Part shown: in pieces, positions 54,141 through 63,370 of the stretch
Position numbering within the stretch: the stretch's first letter is position 1
Layout: each line of letters starts with the position of its first letter
Source: Variovorax paradoxus B4
GTDB lineage: Bacteria > Pseudomonadota > Gammaproteobacteria > Burkholderiales > Burkholderiaceae_C
Assembly (NCBI RefSeq): GCF_000463015.1
Contig: NC_022247.1
Location: 5,579,501-5,643,500, forward strand
Direction of reading: 5' to 3'
DNA length: 64,000 nt
Translations under genes and position numbers: made by a program
The notes under the pieces: generated by a model
The model's database searches: none
Seen by the model: the letters and a program-made list of their open reading frames with translations, nothing else
Told to the model about the DNA's origin: nothing

Positions 54141-54752
54141 TCATGGTTGGGTGTCGATGAAGCTGGGCCGCAGCATCAGCTTGTCGTACAACTTTGCGAG
54201 GTTGGAGTGCTGGCTGCGCCAGTCGATCTCGGGAAAGCGCAGCCCGAGCCAGCCCAGCGCGCAGCCCACGGCGATGTCCGAGAGGCTCAGGTGAATGCCG
54301 CTGCAAAAGGGCTTGTCGGCCAGCCCCTTGGCCATGGCCGCGATGCCGCCTTCGACCTTGGCGCGCTGGCGCTCGATCCAGGCGGCGCTGCGCTCGCCGT
54401 CGCTGCGGCCGGTCCAGGTGGCCTCCAGGCGCCAGAGCACGCCGGCGTCCATGACGCCATCGGCCAGCGCCTCCCAGGTCTTGACCTCGGCGCGCTCGCG
54501 GCCCTGCTGGGGAATCAGCTTGCCCACGGGGGACAGGGTGTCGAGGTATTCGACGATCACGCGCGAGTCGAACATCGCCTCGCCGCCTTCCATGATGAGG
54601 CAAGGCACCTTGCCGAGCGGGTTGGAGCGCGCGATGGCGGTGTCGGCAGCCCAGACGTCCTCGATCACGAACTGGTAGTCGAGCCGCTTTTCGGCCAGCA
54701 CCACGCGCACCTTGCGCACATAAGGGCTGGCGGCCGATCCGATCAGTTTCAT
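54141..54752 (-). CDS. Glutathione S-transferase family protein (YibF-like)
   Basis: A 203-residue transferase: thioredoxin-fold N-domain (about 1-78, MKLIGSAASPYVRKVRVVLA with Ser as the likely catalytic residue and NPLGKVPCLIMEGGEAMFDS near 44) and an all-helical C-domain. SPYVRKVR is typical of the YibF/Ure2p-like group. It conjugates glutathione or acts as a disulphide reductase; substrate unknown. The divergent purB starts 121 bp away, and the terminator touches its stop codon. Confidence 0.9.
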   Translation of the reverse strand: MKLIGSAASPYVRKVRVVLAEKRLDYQFVIEDVWAADTAIARSNPLGKVPCLIMEGGEAMFDSRVIVEYLDTLSPVGKLIPQQGRERAEVKTWEALADGVMDAGVLWRLEATWTGRSDGERSAAWIERQRAKVEGGIAAMAKGLADKPFCSGIHLSLSDIAVGCALGWLGLRFPEIDWRSQHSNLAKLYDKLMLRPSFIDTQP

Positions 54753-54801
54753 GAAAGCTCTCTCCCCTTGCTTTGATAACGTTTGTTCATGTTCATTTTA
54801 G

Positions 54802-56253
<1,452 letters not shown>

Positions 56254-56275
56254 CGTTCCCGCACGTCGATGCACC

Positions 56276-56300
56276 AGCCGCCCCAGGGCGGCTGTTTGCT
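56276..56300 (+). terminator. Rho-independent terminator-like hairpin after purB
   Basis: Arms AGCCGCC / GGCGGCT around a 4-base loop, followed by TGTTTGCTT, 23 bp after the purB stop. Confidence 0.65.
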
Positions 56301-56317
56301 TCGTGTCACCCACCCAT

Positions 56318-56380
56318 CCAGCCAACGCGCCGCATGCGGCGCGCCAGCCAACAACCCAGACGGGGCTTTGTCGAAGCCCC
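56318..56380 (+). promoter_or_regulatory. Palindrome and hairpin leader before the PepSY gene
   Basis: An 18-bp perfect palindrome CGCGCCGCATGCGGCGCG (56326-56343) is flanked by direct repeats CCAGCCAAC (56318-56326 and 56344-56352). A hairpin GGGGCTT...AAGCCCC (56362-56380) follows, with TGTTGTTC immediately before the ATG at 56389. It could be an operator plus attenuator; no ribosome-binding site is visible. Confidence 0.45.
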
Positions 56381-56388
56381 TGTTGTTC

Positions 56389-57522
56389 ATGCTGCGCGCC
56401 CCCCTGAGACGCCTCTGGCTCAAGATCCACCGCTGGACAGGCCTGACGCTCGGCCCGGTCCTGGCCCTGACGGCACTGCTTAGCGCAATGCTGGTCGTGG
56501 CCTTGCCGGTCGACCGCTACGCGCACCCCGCCTTCTTCGCGGCGCAAAGCGCTGGCGATGCGCCCGCACTGCCGCTCGAGCCGCTGCGCCAGCGCATCCT
56601 GGCCGAGTTCGGCCCCGACACCAGCTTCACGCTGCGCCCGCCGCGCAACCCCGGCGAGACGCTCTGGGTGCTGGTGCGCGGCCCCTGGGAAGGCACGCTC
56701 TACCTCGACCCCGCGACCGGCGCGGAGCAAGGCCGCCGCGGCTCGCACGAAGGCGCCTACAACCTGCTTTTCGAGCTGCACAGCAGCCTGCTGCTGGAGG
56801 ACACCGGCAAGGGCATCCTGGCCTTCGTGGCGCTGGCCTATCTGTTCCTGCTGATCACCGGCGTGGTGCTCTGGTGGCCCGCGCGCTGGCCGCCTTCGCT
56901 GCGCATCGTGCTGAACCGCGGCCTGCTGCGCGGGCTGTTCGACCTGCACCGCACCGGCGGCGCGGTGCTCGGGCTGCTGATTGCAGTGTCGGTTTTCACC
57001 GGCGCCTACATGGCGTGGCGGCCCCTGGGCAACTTCATTTCCGCCGCCATGGGCCAGGAGCCGCTCAAGCCGCCCACGGTTCCCAAGGGAACGGCCAGCG
57101 GCGCCCGGCTTTCGCTCGATGAACTCGTCGCCCGCGCCAAGAGCGTGTTCCCGGGCCAGCCGATCGGCTATGTGCAGGTGCCGGCCAAGCCGAACCGCCC
57201 GATGCGCGTGCGCTTCCGGCTGGCCGACGATCCGCATCCGAACGGCATCAGCTCGGTGTGGCTGCATCCGCTGACCGGCGAGGTGCTGGCGGTGCGCCGC
57301 TGGCAGGAGCTCGACGCCGGCAACGGCGCGGTGGTGGTGATCTATCCGCTGCACACCGGCGTGCTGGGCGGGCCGGTGCACCAGGCGGTCACGGCGCTGC
57401 TCGGCCTGGCGCTCGGCGGGCTGGGCCTGAGCGGCATCTGGCTCTGGTGGCGGCGGCGCGCGGTGGCCGCCGCGGCGCGCGGCATCGCCCCTTCCAACGA
57501 CAACAAGCGCACGACGTCCTGA
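56389..57522 (+). CDS. PepSY-associated transmembrane protein (iron-uptake type)
   Basis: A 377-residue inner-membrane protein of the PepSY_TM family, with helices near residues 20-42, 142-165, 193-213 and 332-355. The His residues in KIHRWTGL near 13 and ELHSSLLLED near 130 are typical of the heme-reductase-like PiuB/FoxB group, which help release iron from siderophores at the inner membrane. The ATG at 56389 is chosen because the preceding sequence forms a palindromic leader; no clear SD is present. A TonB-dependent receptor follows after 52 bp. Confidence 0.85.
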   Translation: MLRAPLRRLWLKIHRWTGLTLGPVLALTALLSAMLVVALPVDRYAHPAFFAAQSAGDAPALPLEPLRQRILAEFGPDTSFTLRPPRNPGETLWVLVRGPWEGTLYLDPATGAEQGRRGSHEGAYNLLFELHSSLLLEDTGKGILAFVALAYLFLLITGVVLWWPARWPPSLRIVLNRGLLRGLFDLHRTGGAVLGLLIAVSVFTGAYMAWRPLGNFISAAMGQEPLKPPTVPKGTASGARLSLDELVARAKSVFPGQPIGYVQVPAKPNRPMRVRFRLADDPHPNGISSVWLHPLTGEVLAVRRWQELDAGNGAVVVIYPLHTGVLGGPVHQAVTALLGLALGGLGLSGIWLWWRRRAVAAAARGIAPSNDNKRTTS

Positions 57523-57574
57523 ACGGGACGTTGCGGCGACCGATCGATTTTTGATATCCGAGGAGAACGAACCC

Positions 57575-59746
57575 TTGTTCAAGCAAAAGAAATGCGCCGC
57601 CCTGGTCATGGCGCTGTTCCCCATCAGTTTCCAGAGCCTGGCGGCCGAAGCCGAGCCGGCCGGCTCCGCATCCGGCGCGAAGTCGCTGGAGGCGGTGACC
57701 GTCACGGGCGACTGGCTCGGCACGCCCAGCGAGACCAAGGTGCTCGAGCACCCGGGCGCGCGCAGCATCATCGAGCGCACGCAGATCCAGGAAAGCGGCG
57801 CCACCAGCGTGCGCGAGGCGCTGCGCCAGGTTCCCGGCGTGCAGGTGCAGGAGAGCAACGGCACCGGCGGCAGCGACATCTCGCTCAACGTGGGCGTGCG
57901 CGGCCTCACCTCGCGGCTGTCGCCGCGCTCGACCATCCTGCTGGACGGCGTGCCGCTGGCCTATGCGCCCTACGGCCAGCCGCAGCTGTCGCTGGCGCCG
58001 TTGTCGCTCGGCAGCCTGGAGGCGGTCGACGTGGTGCGCGGCGCGGGCTCCGTGCGCTACGGCCCGCAGAACGTGGGCGGCATCATCAACTTCGTGACGC
58101 GCTCGATTCCGAAGCAGTTCGCGGGCGAAGTGGGCGTGGGCGTCGAGAGCGCGGGCCACGGCGGCGGCACCAAGACCTCGCCCACCCTGTTCATCGGCGG
58201 CACCAACGAGAACGGCCTCGGTCTGGCGCTGCTCTATTCGGGCACGCACGGCGACGGCTTTCGCCAGAGCAACGACCACGCGAGCATCGACGACCTGATG
58301 CTCAAGGGCGCCTACCGCCTGTCGAAGACCGACGACATCGCGGTGACGCTGCATCACTTCGAGGGCAAGGGCCGCATGCCGGGCGGGCTGACCACCGCGC
58401 AGTTCGCGGCCACCCCGTTCCAGTCGGACCGCCCGTTCGACGAATTCACCGGGCGCCGCACCGACGGCTCGATCAAGTACACGCACGACGACGGCGTGAA
58501 CAAGTTCGAGATGCTGAGCTACTACACGGATTCCTACCGCAGCAGCTACCTCGAACAGGAAGGCACCGGCGCCAATGCCGGCAAGCGGCGACTGACCACC
58601 GCGCCGCGCAACTACAAGACCTACGCCTTCGAGCCGCGCTACTCGCGCCTGATCGACTCCGGCAGCGTGGTGCAGGAAATCAGCGTCGGGGCGCGCTACC
58701 TCAAGGAAGAGGCCTCCGAGGTGGCGACGCGCAGCGCCTACTATCGGCCGAGCCCGGGCTTCGACGCCTATGCCCTCGCCCAGCCCGCGTACCAATCCAG
58801 CAAGGGCGGCACCACTGCCCACGCCGTCTACATCGACGACCGCATCGACTTCGGCAACTGGACGGTCACGCCCGGCGTGCGCTACGAATCGATCCGCTCG
58901 CACAACGACGTCTTCACCCTGTCGAACGGACGGGTCACCGGCGCGAACTATCCGAAGATCGATTCCAACGAGGTGCTGCCGACGCTGTCGGTGCTCTACC
59001 GCATGACCGAGCGCTGGTCGGTGTTCGCGAACGCCGGCGTGTCGTTCGGGCCGCAGCAGTACGCGCAGCTCGCGCAGTCCACCAGCGGCCTGCACCCCGA
59101 GAAGGCCAAGACCTACGAGATCGGCACGCACTACAAAGGCGAGGCCTGGAGCGGCGAGCTGACGCTGTTCAACATCAACTTCGACAAGGAACTGCAGCTG
59201 GCCCGCTCCATCACCGGCGACGTCGGCCAGTGGACCGACCTGGGCGCCACGCGGCACCGCGGCCTGGAGTCGGCCCTGCGCTACCAGCTCGGCAGCCTGA
59301 GCGATTCGCTCAAGGGCCTGTCGGTGTCCGCGACCTACACCTACACGCAGGCCATCGCCAAGGCCGGGGCCTTTGCCGGCCGCGACCTGCCCTTCTACTC
59401 GCGCCAGGTGGCCACGCTCGGCGCGCGCTACGAGCGCGGGCCGTGGACCTTCAATGCCGACGTGTACGCGCAGTCGAAGCAGCGCTCGCCGGGCTCGCCC
59501 GACGACGGCGCGAACTACGTCACGATGGAAGACGCGACCGGCCGGCTCGGCAACATTCCGGGCTACGCCACCATGAACCTGCGCGCCGGCTACGACTTCG
59601 GCCCCTCGATGAGCAACCTGAAGCTGGCCGTGGGCATCAAGAACCTGTTCGACCGCCGCTACTACAACCGCTCGGTCGACAACAACGGCGGCAAGTACGT
59701 GGGCCCGCCGCGCACGCTGTACCTGCAGGCCTCGGTGGCGTTCTGA
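57575..59746 (+). CDS. TonB-dependent receptor (FecA-like siderophore receptor)
   Basis: A 723-residue outer-membrane receptor. The signal peptide (residues 1-24, LFKQKKCAALVMALFPISF then QSLAA) is followed by the TonB box LEAVTVTGD near 38, a plug domain (about 55-170, VREALRQVPGVQVQES, VRYGPQNVGGIINFVTR) and a beta-barrel ending in the typical aromatic residue, LYLQASVAF. I chose TTG as the start because AGGAG lies 9 bases upstream and no ATG precedes the signal. Paired with the PepSY protein, it likely imports a ferric siderophore or citrate; no Fur box was identified with confidence. Confidence 0.92.
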   Translation: MFKQKKCAALVMALFPISFQSLAAEAEPAGSASGAKSLEAVTVTGDWLGTPSETKVLEHPGARSIIERTQIQESGATSVREALRQVPGVQVQESNGTGGSDISLNVGVRGLTSRLSPRSTILLDGVPLAYAPYGQPQLSLAPLSLGSLEAVDVVRGAGSVRYGPQNVGGIINFVTRSIPKQFAGEVGVGVESAGHGGGTKTSPTLFIGGTNENGLGLALLYSGTHGDGFRQSNDHASIDDLMLKGAYRLSKTDDIAVTLHHFEGKGRMPGGLTTAQFAATPFQSDRPFDEFTGRRTDGSIKYTHDDGVNKFEMLSYYTDSYRSSYLEQEGTGANAGKRRLTTAPRNYKTYAFEPRYSRLIDSGSVVQEISVGARYLKEEASEVATRSAYYRPSPGFDAYALAQPAYQSSKGGTTAHAVYIDDRIDFGNWTVTPGVRYESIRSHNDVFTLSNGRVTGANYPKIDSNEVLPTLSVLYRMTERWSVFANAGVSFGPQQYAQLAQSTSGLHPEKAKTYEIGTHYKGEAWSGELTLFNINFDKELQLARSITGDVGQWTDLGATRHRGLESALRYQLGSLSDSLKGLSVSATYTYTQAIAKAGAFAGRDLPFYSRQVATLGARYERGPWTFNADVYAQSKQRSPGSPDDGANYVTMEDATGRLGNIPGYATMNLRAGYDFGPSMSNLKLAVGIKNLFDRRYYNRSVDNNGGKYVGPPRTLYLQASVAF

Positions 59747-59780
59747 CGCGGCCCGTGGGGGCGCATACACTCGCGCACCC

Positions 59781-60341
59781 ATGGCCCTCAAATCCACCAT
59801 CTTCAAGGCCGCCCTCGCGGTGGCCGACATCGACCACGGCTACTACGCCGACCATGCGCTGACCCTGGCGCGCCATCCGAGCGAGACCGACGAGCGGATG
59901 ATGATCCGGCTCGTCGCGCTCGCGCTCAACGCGCACAAGCTGCAGGACGTGTGCAACGGCGACGGCACGCTGGCCTTCGGCGCCGGCCTGTCGAACGTGG
60001 ACGAGCCCGATGTCTGGCTGCGCGACTTCACGGGCGAAACCAAGCTCTGGATCGAGGTCGGCCAGCCCGAGGACAAGCCCATCATCAAGGCCTGCGGCAA
60101 GGCGGACGAGGTGATCGTCTACTGCTTCAACCACGCCGCCGAGATCTGGTGGCGCGGCATCGAGAACAAGCTCACGCGGCCGCAGAACCTGCAGGTCTAC
60201 CGGGTGCCGACGGAGGCCTCCCAGGCGCTGGCCGCGCTGGCGCAGCGCAGCATGCAGCTGCAGGCGACGATCCAGGAGAACACGCTGACGCTGGGCGACG
60301 GCGTGAACAGCATCGACGTGGAGCTCTTGCGCTGGAAGTAG
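59781..60341 (+). CDS. yaeQ: YaeQ family protein
   Basis: A 186-residue protein matching YaeQ throughout: MALKSTIFKAALAVADIDHG, LARHPSETDERMMIRL near 30 and LWIEVGQPEDKPIIKACGKA near 90. YaeQ has a PD-(D/E)xK-like nuclease fold of unknown activity, once linked to compensation of RfaH loss. It follows the receptor gene by 34 bp and faces the DUF2007 gene, whose stop is 2 bp away. Confidence 0.93.
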   Translation: MALKSTIFKAALAVADIDHGYYADHALTLARHPSETDERMMIRLVALALNAHKLQDVCNGDGTLAFGAGLSNVDEPDVWLRDFTGETKLWIEVGQPEDKPIIKACGKADEVIVYCFNHAAEIWWRGIENKLTRPQNLQVYRVPTEASQALAALAQRSMQLQATIQENTLTLGDGVNSIDVELLRWK

Positions 60342-60343
60342 CC

Positions 60344-60649
60344 CTAGACCGCCGGCATCAGCGCGCCGCAGTGCCAGCACTGCTCGAAGCCGCCTTCGAT
60401 GCGCTCGCCGCAGATGCATTGCCAGTTGCGCTGCGGCCGATGCTGCGCCGCATGCAGCACCTGCTGCGCGCGCTCGAACTGCGCTTCGTCGTCGATCCAG
60501 ATTTCGGGCAGGCACTGGTCGGGCGGCAGCTGGCCCATGACGGCGCCCAGGTATTCGCGCTGCACCGTCGCCTCCACGCCCTCTTCCCGCAGCGCATGCA
60601 CCCACAGGGCCGCGATCGCGAGGTTCGGTGCCTGGGCGAGGCGGCGCAT
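60344..60649 (-). CDS. DUF2007-like zinc-binding small protein
   Basis: A 101-residue protein: an N-terminal DUF2007-like alpha-beta region (about 1-55, LAQAPNLAIAALWVHALREE) and a C-terminal zinc ribbon CICGER..CWHCGA (residues about 79-97; four Cys in CxC and CxxC). The ATG giving MRRLAQAPNL is chosen because it directly follows the upstream gene (13 bp); the frame is open to 60736. Likely co-transcribed with the DUF3717/DUF1289 gene. Function unknown. Confidence 0.75.
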   Translation of the reverse strand: MRRLAQAPNLAIAALWVHALREEGVEATVQREYLGAVMGQLPPDQCLPEIWIDDEAQFERAQQVLHAAQHRPQRNWQCICGERIEGGFEQCWHCGALMPAV

Positions 60650-60662
60650 GGGGTGGCCTCTT

Positions 60663-61127
60663 TCAGGGGGTGTCGTCGGGGCCGAGAGGCTCGGCGGGAT
60701 CATCGGGCCATTGCGGGGGCTCGGCCTCGCGCGCACGCTCCGCGTACTTGTTGAAGCGCCAGGCCGAGTCTTCCATGGTGATGCGGCGCCAGGTCACGCG
60801 CTTTTCGGCCGGCGTCATGGCGGGCCAGTGCTGCACCTCGTCGAAGCTGCGGCCGCAGCCCTTGCACAGGTCGTCGCCCTGGCTGGTGGAGCAGATCGCG
60901 ATGCAGGGGGTGTCGGGCGTGCCGTGGTACCAGTCGAGCCAGGCGGCCCAGGCCTTTTCGGGGAAGCCGAACTCGTCGACCTCGTCCTCGTGGTGGAACA
61001 CCATCAGCGCGTAGACCTCGGCGAGCGCGCGCAATTCCGGCGCCAGCGTGATGCCGTCGGGCGAAGGACTCTTCTCGCGCCAATGGTTGATGGCGGCCTC
61101 GATGTCGGTGATGTGAATGGCGGCCAT
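60663..61127 (-). CDS. DUF3717-DUF1289 two-domain protein
   Basis: A 154-residue protein joining an N-terminal DUF3717-like region (ITDIEAAINHWREKSPSPDG, residues 5-24) and a C-terminal DUF1289 domain with Cys cluster CIAICSTSQGDDLCKGCGRS (about residues 75-94), then a helical tail. DUF1289 proteins are small predicted iron-sulphur or zinc proteins of unknown role. It heads a two-gene unit with the DUF2007-like gene 13 bp downstream. Divergent from the terC riboswitch region. Confidence 0.8.
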   Translation of the reverse strand: MAAIHITDIEAAINHWREKSPSPDGITLAPELRALAEVYALMVFHHEDEVDEFGFPEKAWAAWLDWYHGTPDTPCIAICSTSQGDDLCKGCGRSFDEVQHWPAMTPAEKRVTWRRITMEDSAWRFNKYAERAREAEPPQWPDDPAEPLGPDDTP

Positions 61128-61275
61128 GAAGAGAGAAAAAACAGCGAGCGGCGATCATAGTCCGGCAATGTCCCGCGTCAGTCGAAGGTTATATGCGCTA
61201 CAAAACACGTAGCGACAGCACCAGTAATCACAAGGCTTTCGAGAGCATTCTTTTTGAAGCCGAAAAATTTTGAGG

Positions 61276-61304
61276 TTGCCAGAACAGGGTCTCGATGCTC
61301 TAAT
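61276..61304 (+). promoter_or_regulatory. Sigma-70 promoter of the terC leader
   Basis: TTGCCA (61276-61281), a 17-bp spacer and TCTAAT (61299-61304). The predicted transcript start, about 61310, falls just before the first paired base of the riboswitch, so promoter and leader agree. Confidence 0.7.
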
Positions 61305-61312
61305 TCCGCTCA

Positions 61313-61442
61313 CGAAGGGGAGTAGCTCCCAACCGCCGTGCACCACGGCGGCAATCGACAGGTCGTCAATACGAAGCACAACACTTCCGGCCTGCCGGAC
61401 AACACGTGCCCTCAGGGCGCGCGCTGTCGAGCAAGACCTTCG
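61313..61442 (+). ncRNA. Probable yybP-ykoY manganese riboswitch
   Basis: The leader contains the conserved elements of this class: CGAAGGGGAGTAGC at the 5' side, GTCGTCAATACG in the middle and GCAAGACCTTCG at the 3' side, with CGAAGG pairing to CCTTCG as the P1 stem. It precedes a TerC-family gene, a classic target. A palindrome AACCTGCGCAGGTT (61447-61460) just after it may belong to the expression platform. The remaining 61128-61275 holds no gene. Confidence 0.82.
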
Positions 61443-61612
61443 ATTTGAACCTGCGCAGGTTTGGTCGAAGCGTTCCTGAATCCCCGGTCATCGCCCGGTC
61501 TTCGCCATCGCTTCGGCCATTCCCGCACGGGATGGATCGAAATGCAACGCATGCGCCGGACCGGCGCCATCCAGCCCAGGATGGACGGACCGCGCGAAGA
61601 CAAGAGGAATCT

Positions 61613-62359
61613 ATGGAACAGTTCATGACCCCGGAATTCTGGGTCGCGGTCGGTCAGATCATCATGATCGACATCCTGCTCGGTGGCGACAACGCCGTCG
61701 TCATTGCCCTGGCCTGCCGCAAGCTGCCGCCCGCGCAGCGCACCAAGGGCATCCTGTGGGGCACGGCCGGTGCCATCGTGCTGCGGGTGATATTGATCTT
61801 CTTCGCGCTCACGCTGCTGGCCATTCCGTTCCTCAAGCTGGTCGGGGCCGCGCTGCTGGTGTGGATCGGCATCAAGCTGCTGGCGCCCGACCATGACGAC
61901 GCGCACGGCAACATCCAGAGCAGCGACAAGCTGTGGGGCGCGGTCAAGACCGTGATCGTGGCCGACCTGGTGATGAGCGTGGACAACGTGATTGCCATTG
62001 CCGGTGCCGCGCAGGGTGCCGGCCAGGCCCACCAGATGCCGCTGGTGATCTTCGGCCTCCTGGTGAGCATCCCGATCATCGTCTGGGGCAGCCAGCTGGT
62101 CATCAAGCTGATGGACCGCTTCCCGGTCATCATCACGCTCGGCGGCATGCTGCTGGGCTGGATTGCCGGCACCATGGCGGTGTCCGACCCCGCACTGGCG
62201 AACACCGCAGCCTGGACCTGGGTGCCGAAGCTGCCGCAGACCGACACCATCAGGTACGCCGCGGGCATTGCCGGCGCGCTGCTGGTGCTGGCCGTCGGCA
62301 AGTGGGTGGCCGTGCGCCAGGCCCGCCACAAGCCGGCAGAAGCCGCAACGTCGAGCTGA
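61613..62359 (+). CDS. TerC family integral membrane protein (manganese exporter type)
   Basis: A 248-residue protein with about seven helices. GGDNAVVIALACRKLP near residue 24 and VMSVDNVIAIAGAAQG near 120 are the two acidic repeat motifs (DN in membrane helices) of the TerC/Alx family, which bind Mn2+. With the upstream riboswitch it is likely a manganese exporter or a Mn-loading protein for secreted enzymes. The ATG (MEQFMTPEFW) has an AGAGGAAT ribosome site. A hypothetical gene follows after 81 bp. Confidence 0.92.
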   Translation: MEQFMTPEFWVAVGQIIMIDILLGGDNAVVIALACRKLPPAQRTKGILWGTAGAIVLRVILIFFALTLLAIPFLKLVGAALLVWIGIKLLAPDHDDAHGNIQSSDKLWGAVKTVIVADLVMSVDNVIAIAGAAQGAGQAHQMPLVIFGLLVSIPIIVWGSQLVIKLMDRFPVIITLGGMLLGWIAGTMAVSDPALANTAAWTWVPKLPQTDTIRYAAGIAGALLVLAVGKWVAVRQARHKPAEAATSS

Positions 62360-62440
62360 TGGCCGCCAGCAGGGGATCAGCGAAAATGCTCTTCCCTTGC
62401 TGCCCGGTCTCTGCCACTCTAGCTACTTGAAGGAGCACCC

Positions 62441-62902
62441 ATGGAAAAGGTCATTCTGTATGTCGACGATGCCGGCTATGCGGCCGAGCAGTTCGCCGAA
62501 CTCGCTCCGGACGCCAACAGCGTCGTGGCGCGCCATTGGGTGCTCGTGGCGTGCGCTCCGCGCATGACCCACCGCATCAGCAAGTGGGTGAGCCACAGCG
62601 CGCGCGAGAACTGGCGCGCCAAGTGGTTCAGCAAGGTGCAGGCGCAGCTGCTGCCGCTGCTCGAGCGCAATGGCGGACAGGTGACGCCGGTGCTGGCCAA
62701 GGGCCCGCTGACCGAACTGACGCAGCAGCTCAAGCGCGAGCATTCGGCCACGCACGTGGTCGATGCGCGCCGCCCCAAGATCGGCGTCGACCTGGAGCCG
62801 GTCACGCTCGACCAGACGCCGCGCCAATCGGGCTGGGCCTTTCCCGGCGCCGTGATGGGCATGGGCGCGCTGCTGGTGCTTGCGAACGAACTGGCCGAAT
62901 AA
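62441..62902 (+). CDS. Conserved hypothetical protein downstream of terC
   Basis: A 153-residue soluble protein: a beta-strand start (MEKVILYVDDAGYAAEQF), an Arg-rich middle (HWVLVACAPRMTHRISKWVS), a central helix QAQLLPLLERNGGQVTPVL and a small hydrophobic segment near the end (GWAFPGAVMGMGALLVLANE). The order of strands recalls a universal-stress-protein-like Rossmann fold, but no ATP motif is seen. Same strand as terC and 81 bp away, probably co-transcribed. I do not recognise the family. Confidence 0.72.
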   Translation: MEKVILYVDDAGYAAEQFAELAPDANSVVARHWVLVACAPRMTHRISKWVSHSARENWRAKWFSKVQAQLLPLLERNGGQVTPVLAKGPLTELTQQLKREHSATHVVDARRPKIGVDLEPVTLDQTPRQSGWAFPGAVMGMGALLVLANELAE

Positions 62903-62920
62903 GGGCGAACCGCCCCTCCC

Positions 62921-62956
62921 AACGAGCCCCGGTGCGGCAACGCGCCGGGGCTCGTT
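62921..62956 (+). terminator. Terminator hairpin after the hypothetical gene
   Basis: Perfect 12-bp arms AACGAGCCCCGG / CCGGGGCTCGTT with a 12-base loop, 19 bp after the gene stop; followed only by GCCATTTG, so termination may be partial. Confidence 0.65.
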
Positions 62957-62987
62957 GCCATTTGGGGCTGCTGCGGTATCCTGCGGC

Positions 62988-63341
62988 ATGCGCATCATCA
63001 TCAAATGGCTGCTCAGCGCCGTTGCGCTGCTGGCAGTGGCCTACCTTTACAGCGGCGTCCAGGTCAGCAGCTTTGGCTCCGCGCTGATTGCCGCGGCCGT
63101 CATCGGCTTGCTCAACATGATCGTCCGGCCGGTGCTGGTGGTGCTGACGCTGCCGGTCACCATCGTCACGCTCGGGCTGTTCCTGTTCGTGATCAACGCG
63201 CTGCTGTTCTGGGCCGCATCGGGCCTCTTGACCGGTTTTCACGTGAGCGGCTTCGTGGCGGCGCTGATCGGCTCGCTGATCTATTCGCTGCTTGGATTGG
63301 TCATCGAAGCCGCGCTGGGCGGACTGCTCTCCAAGCGCTGA
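62988..63341 (+). CDS. Phage_holin_4_2 / YvlD family membrane protein
   Basis: A 117-residue protein with four hydrophobic segments (about 4-22, 30-50, 55-77 and 88-110). The IVRPVLVVLTLPVTIVTLGL motif near residue 45 defines the YvlD (phage holin 4_2) family, found as single chromosomal genes with no phage context. The ATG giving MRIIIKWLLSA is chosen; the frame is open to 62880 across the terminator. Function unknown, perhaps envelope stress. Confidence 0.86.
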   Translation: MRIIIKWLLSAVALLAVAYLYSGVQVSSFGSALIAAAVIGLLNMIVRPVLVVLTLPVTIVTLGLFLFVINALLFWAASGLLTGFHVSGFVAALIGSLIYSLLGLVIEAALGGLLSKR

Positions 63342-63370
63342 GCCGGCGGCGGGCAGCGGGCGCTCCTCGC

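Noticed and set aside
61155..61379. 74-codon minus-strand frame upstream of terC
   Set aside because: Runs through the riboswitch and promoter; composition is not protein-like.
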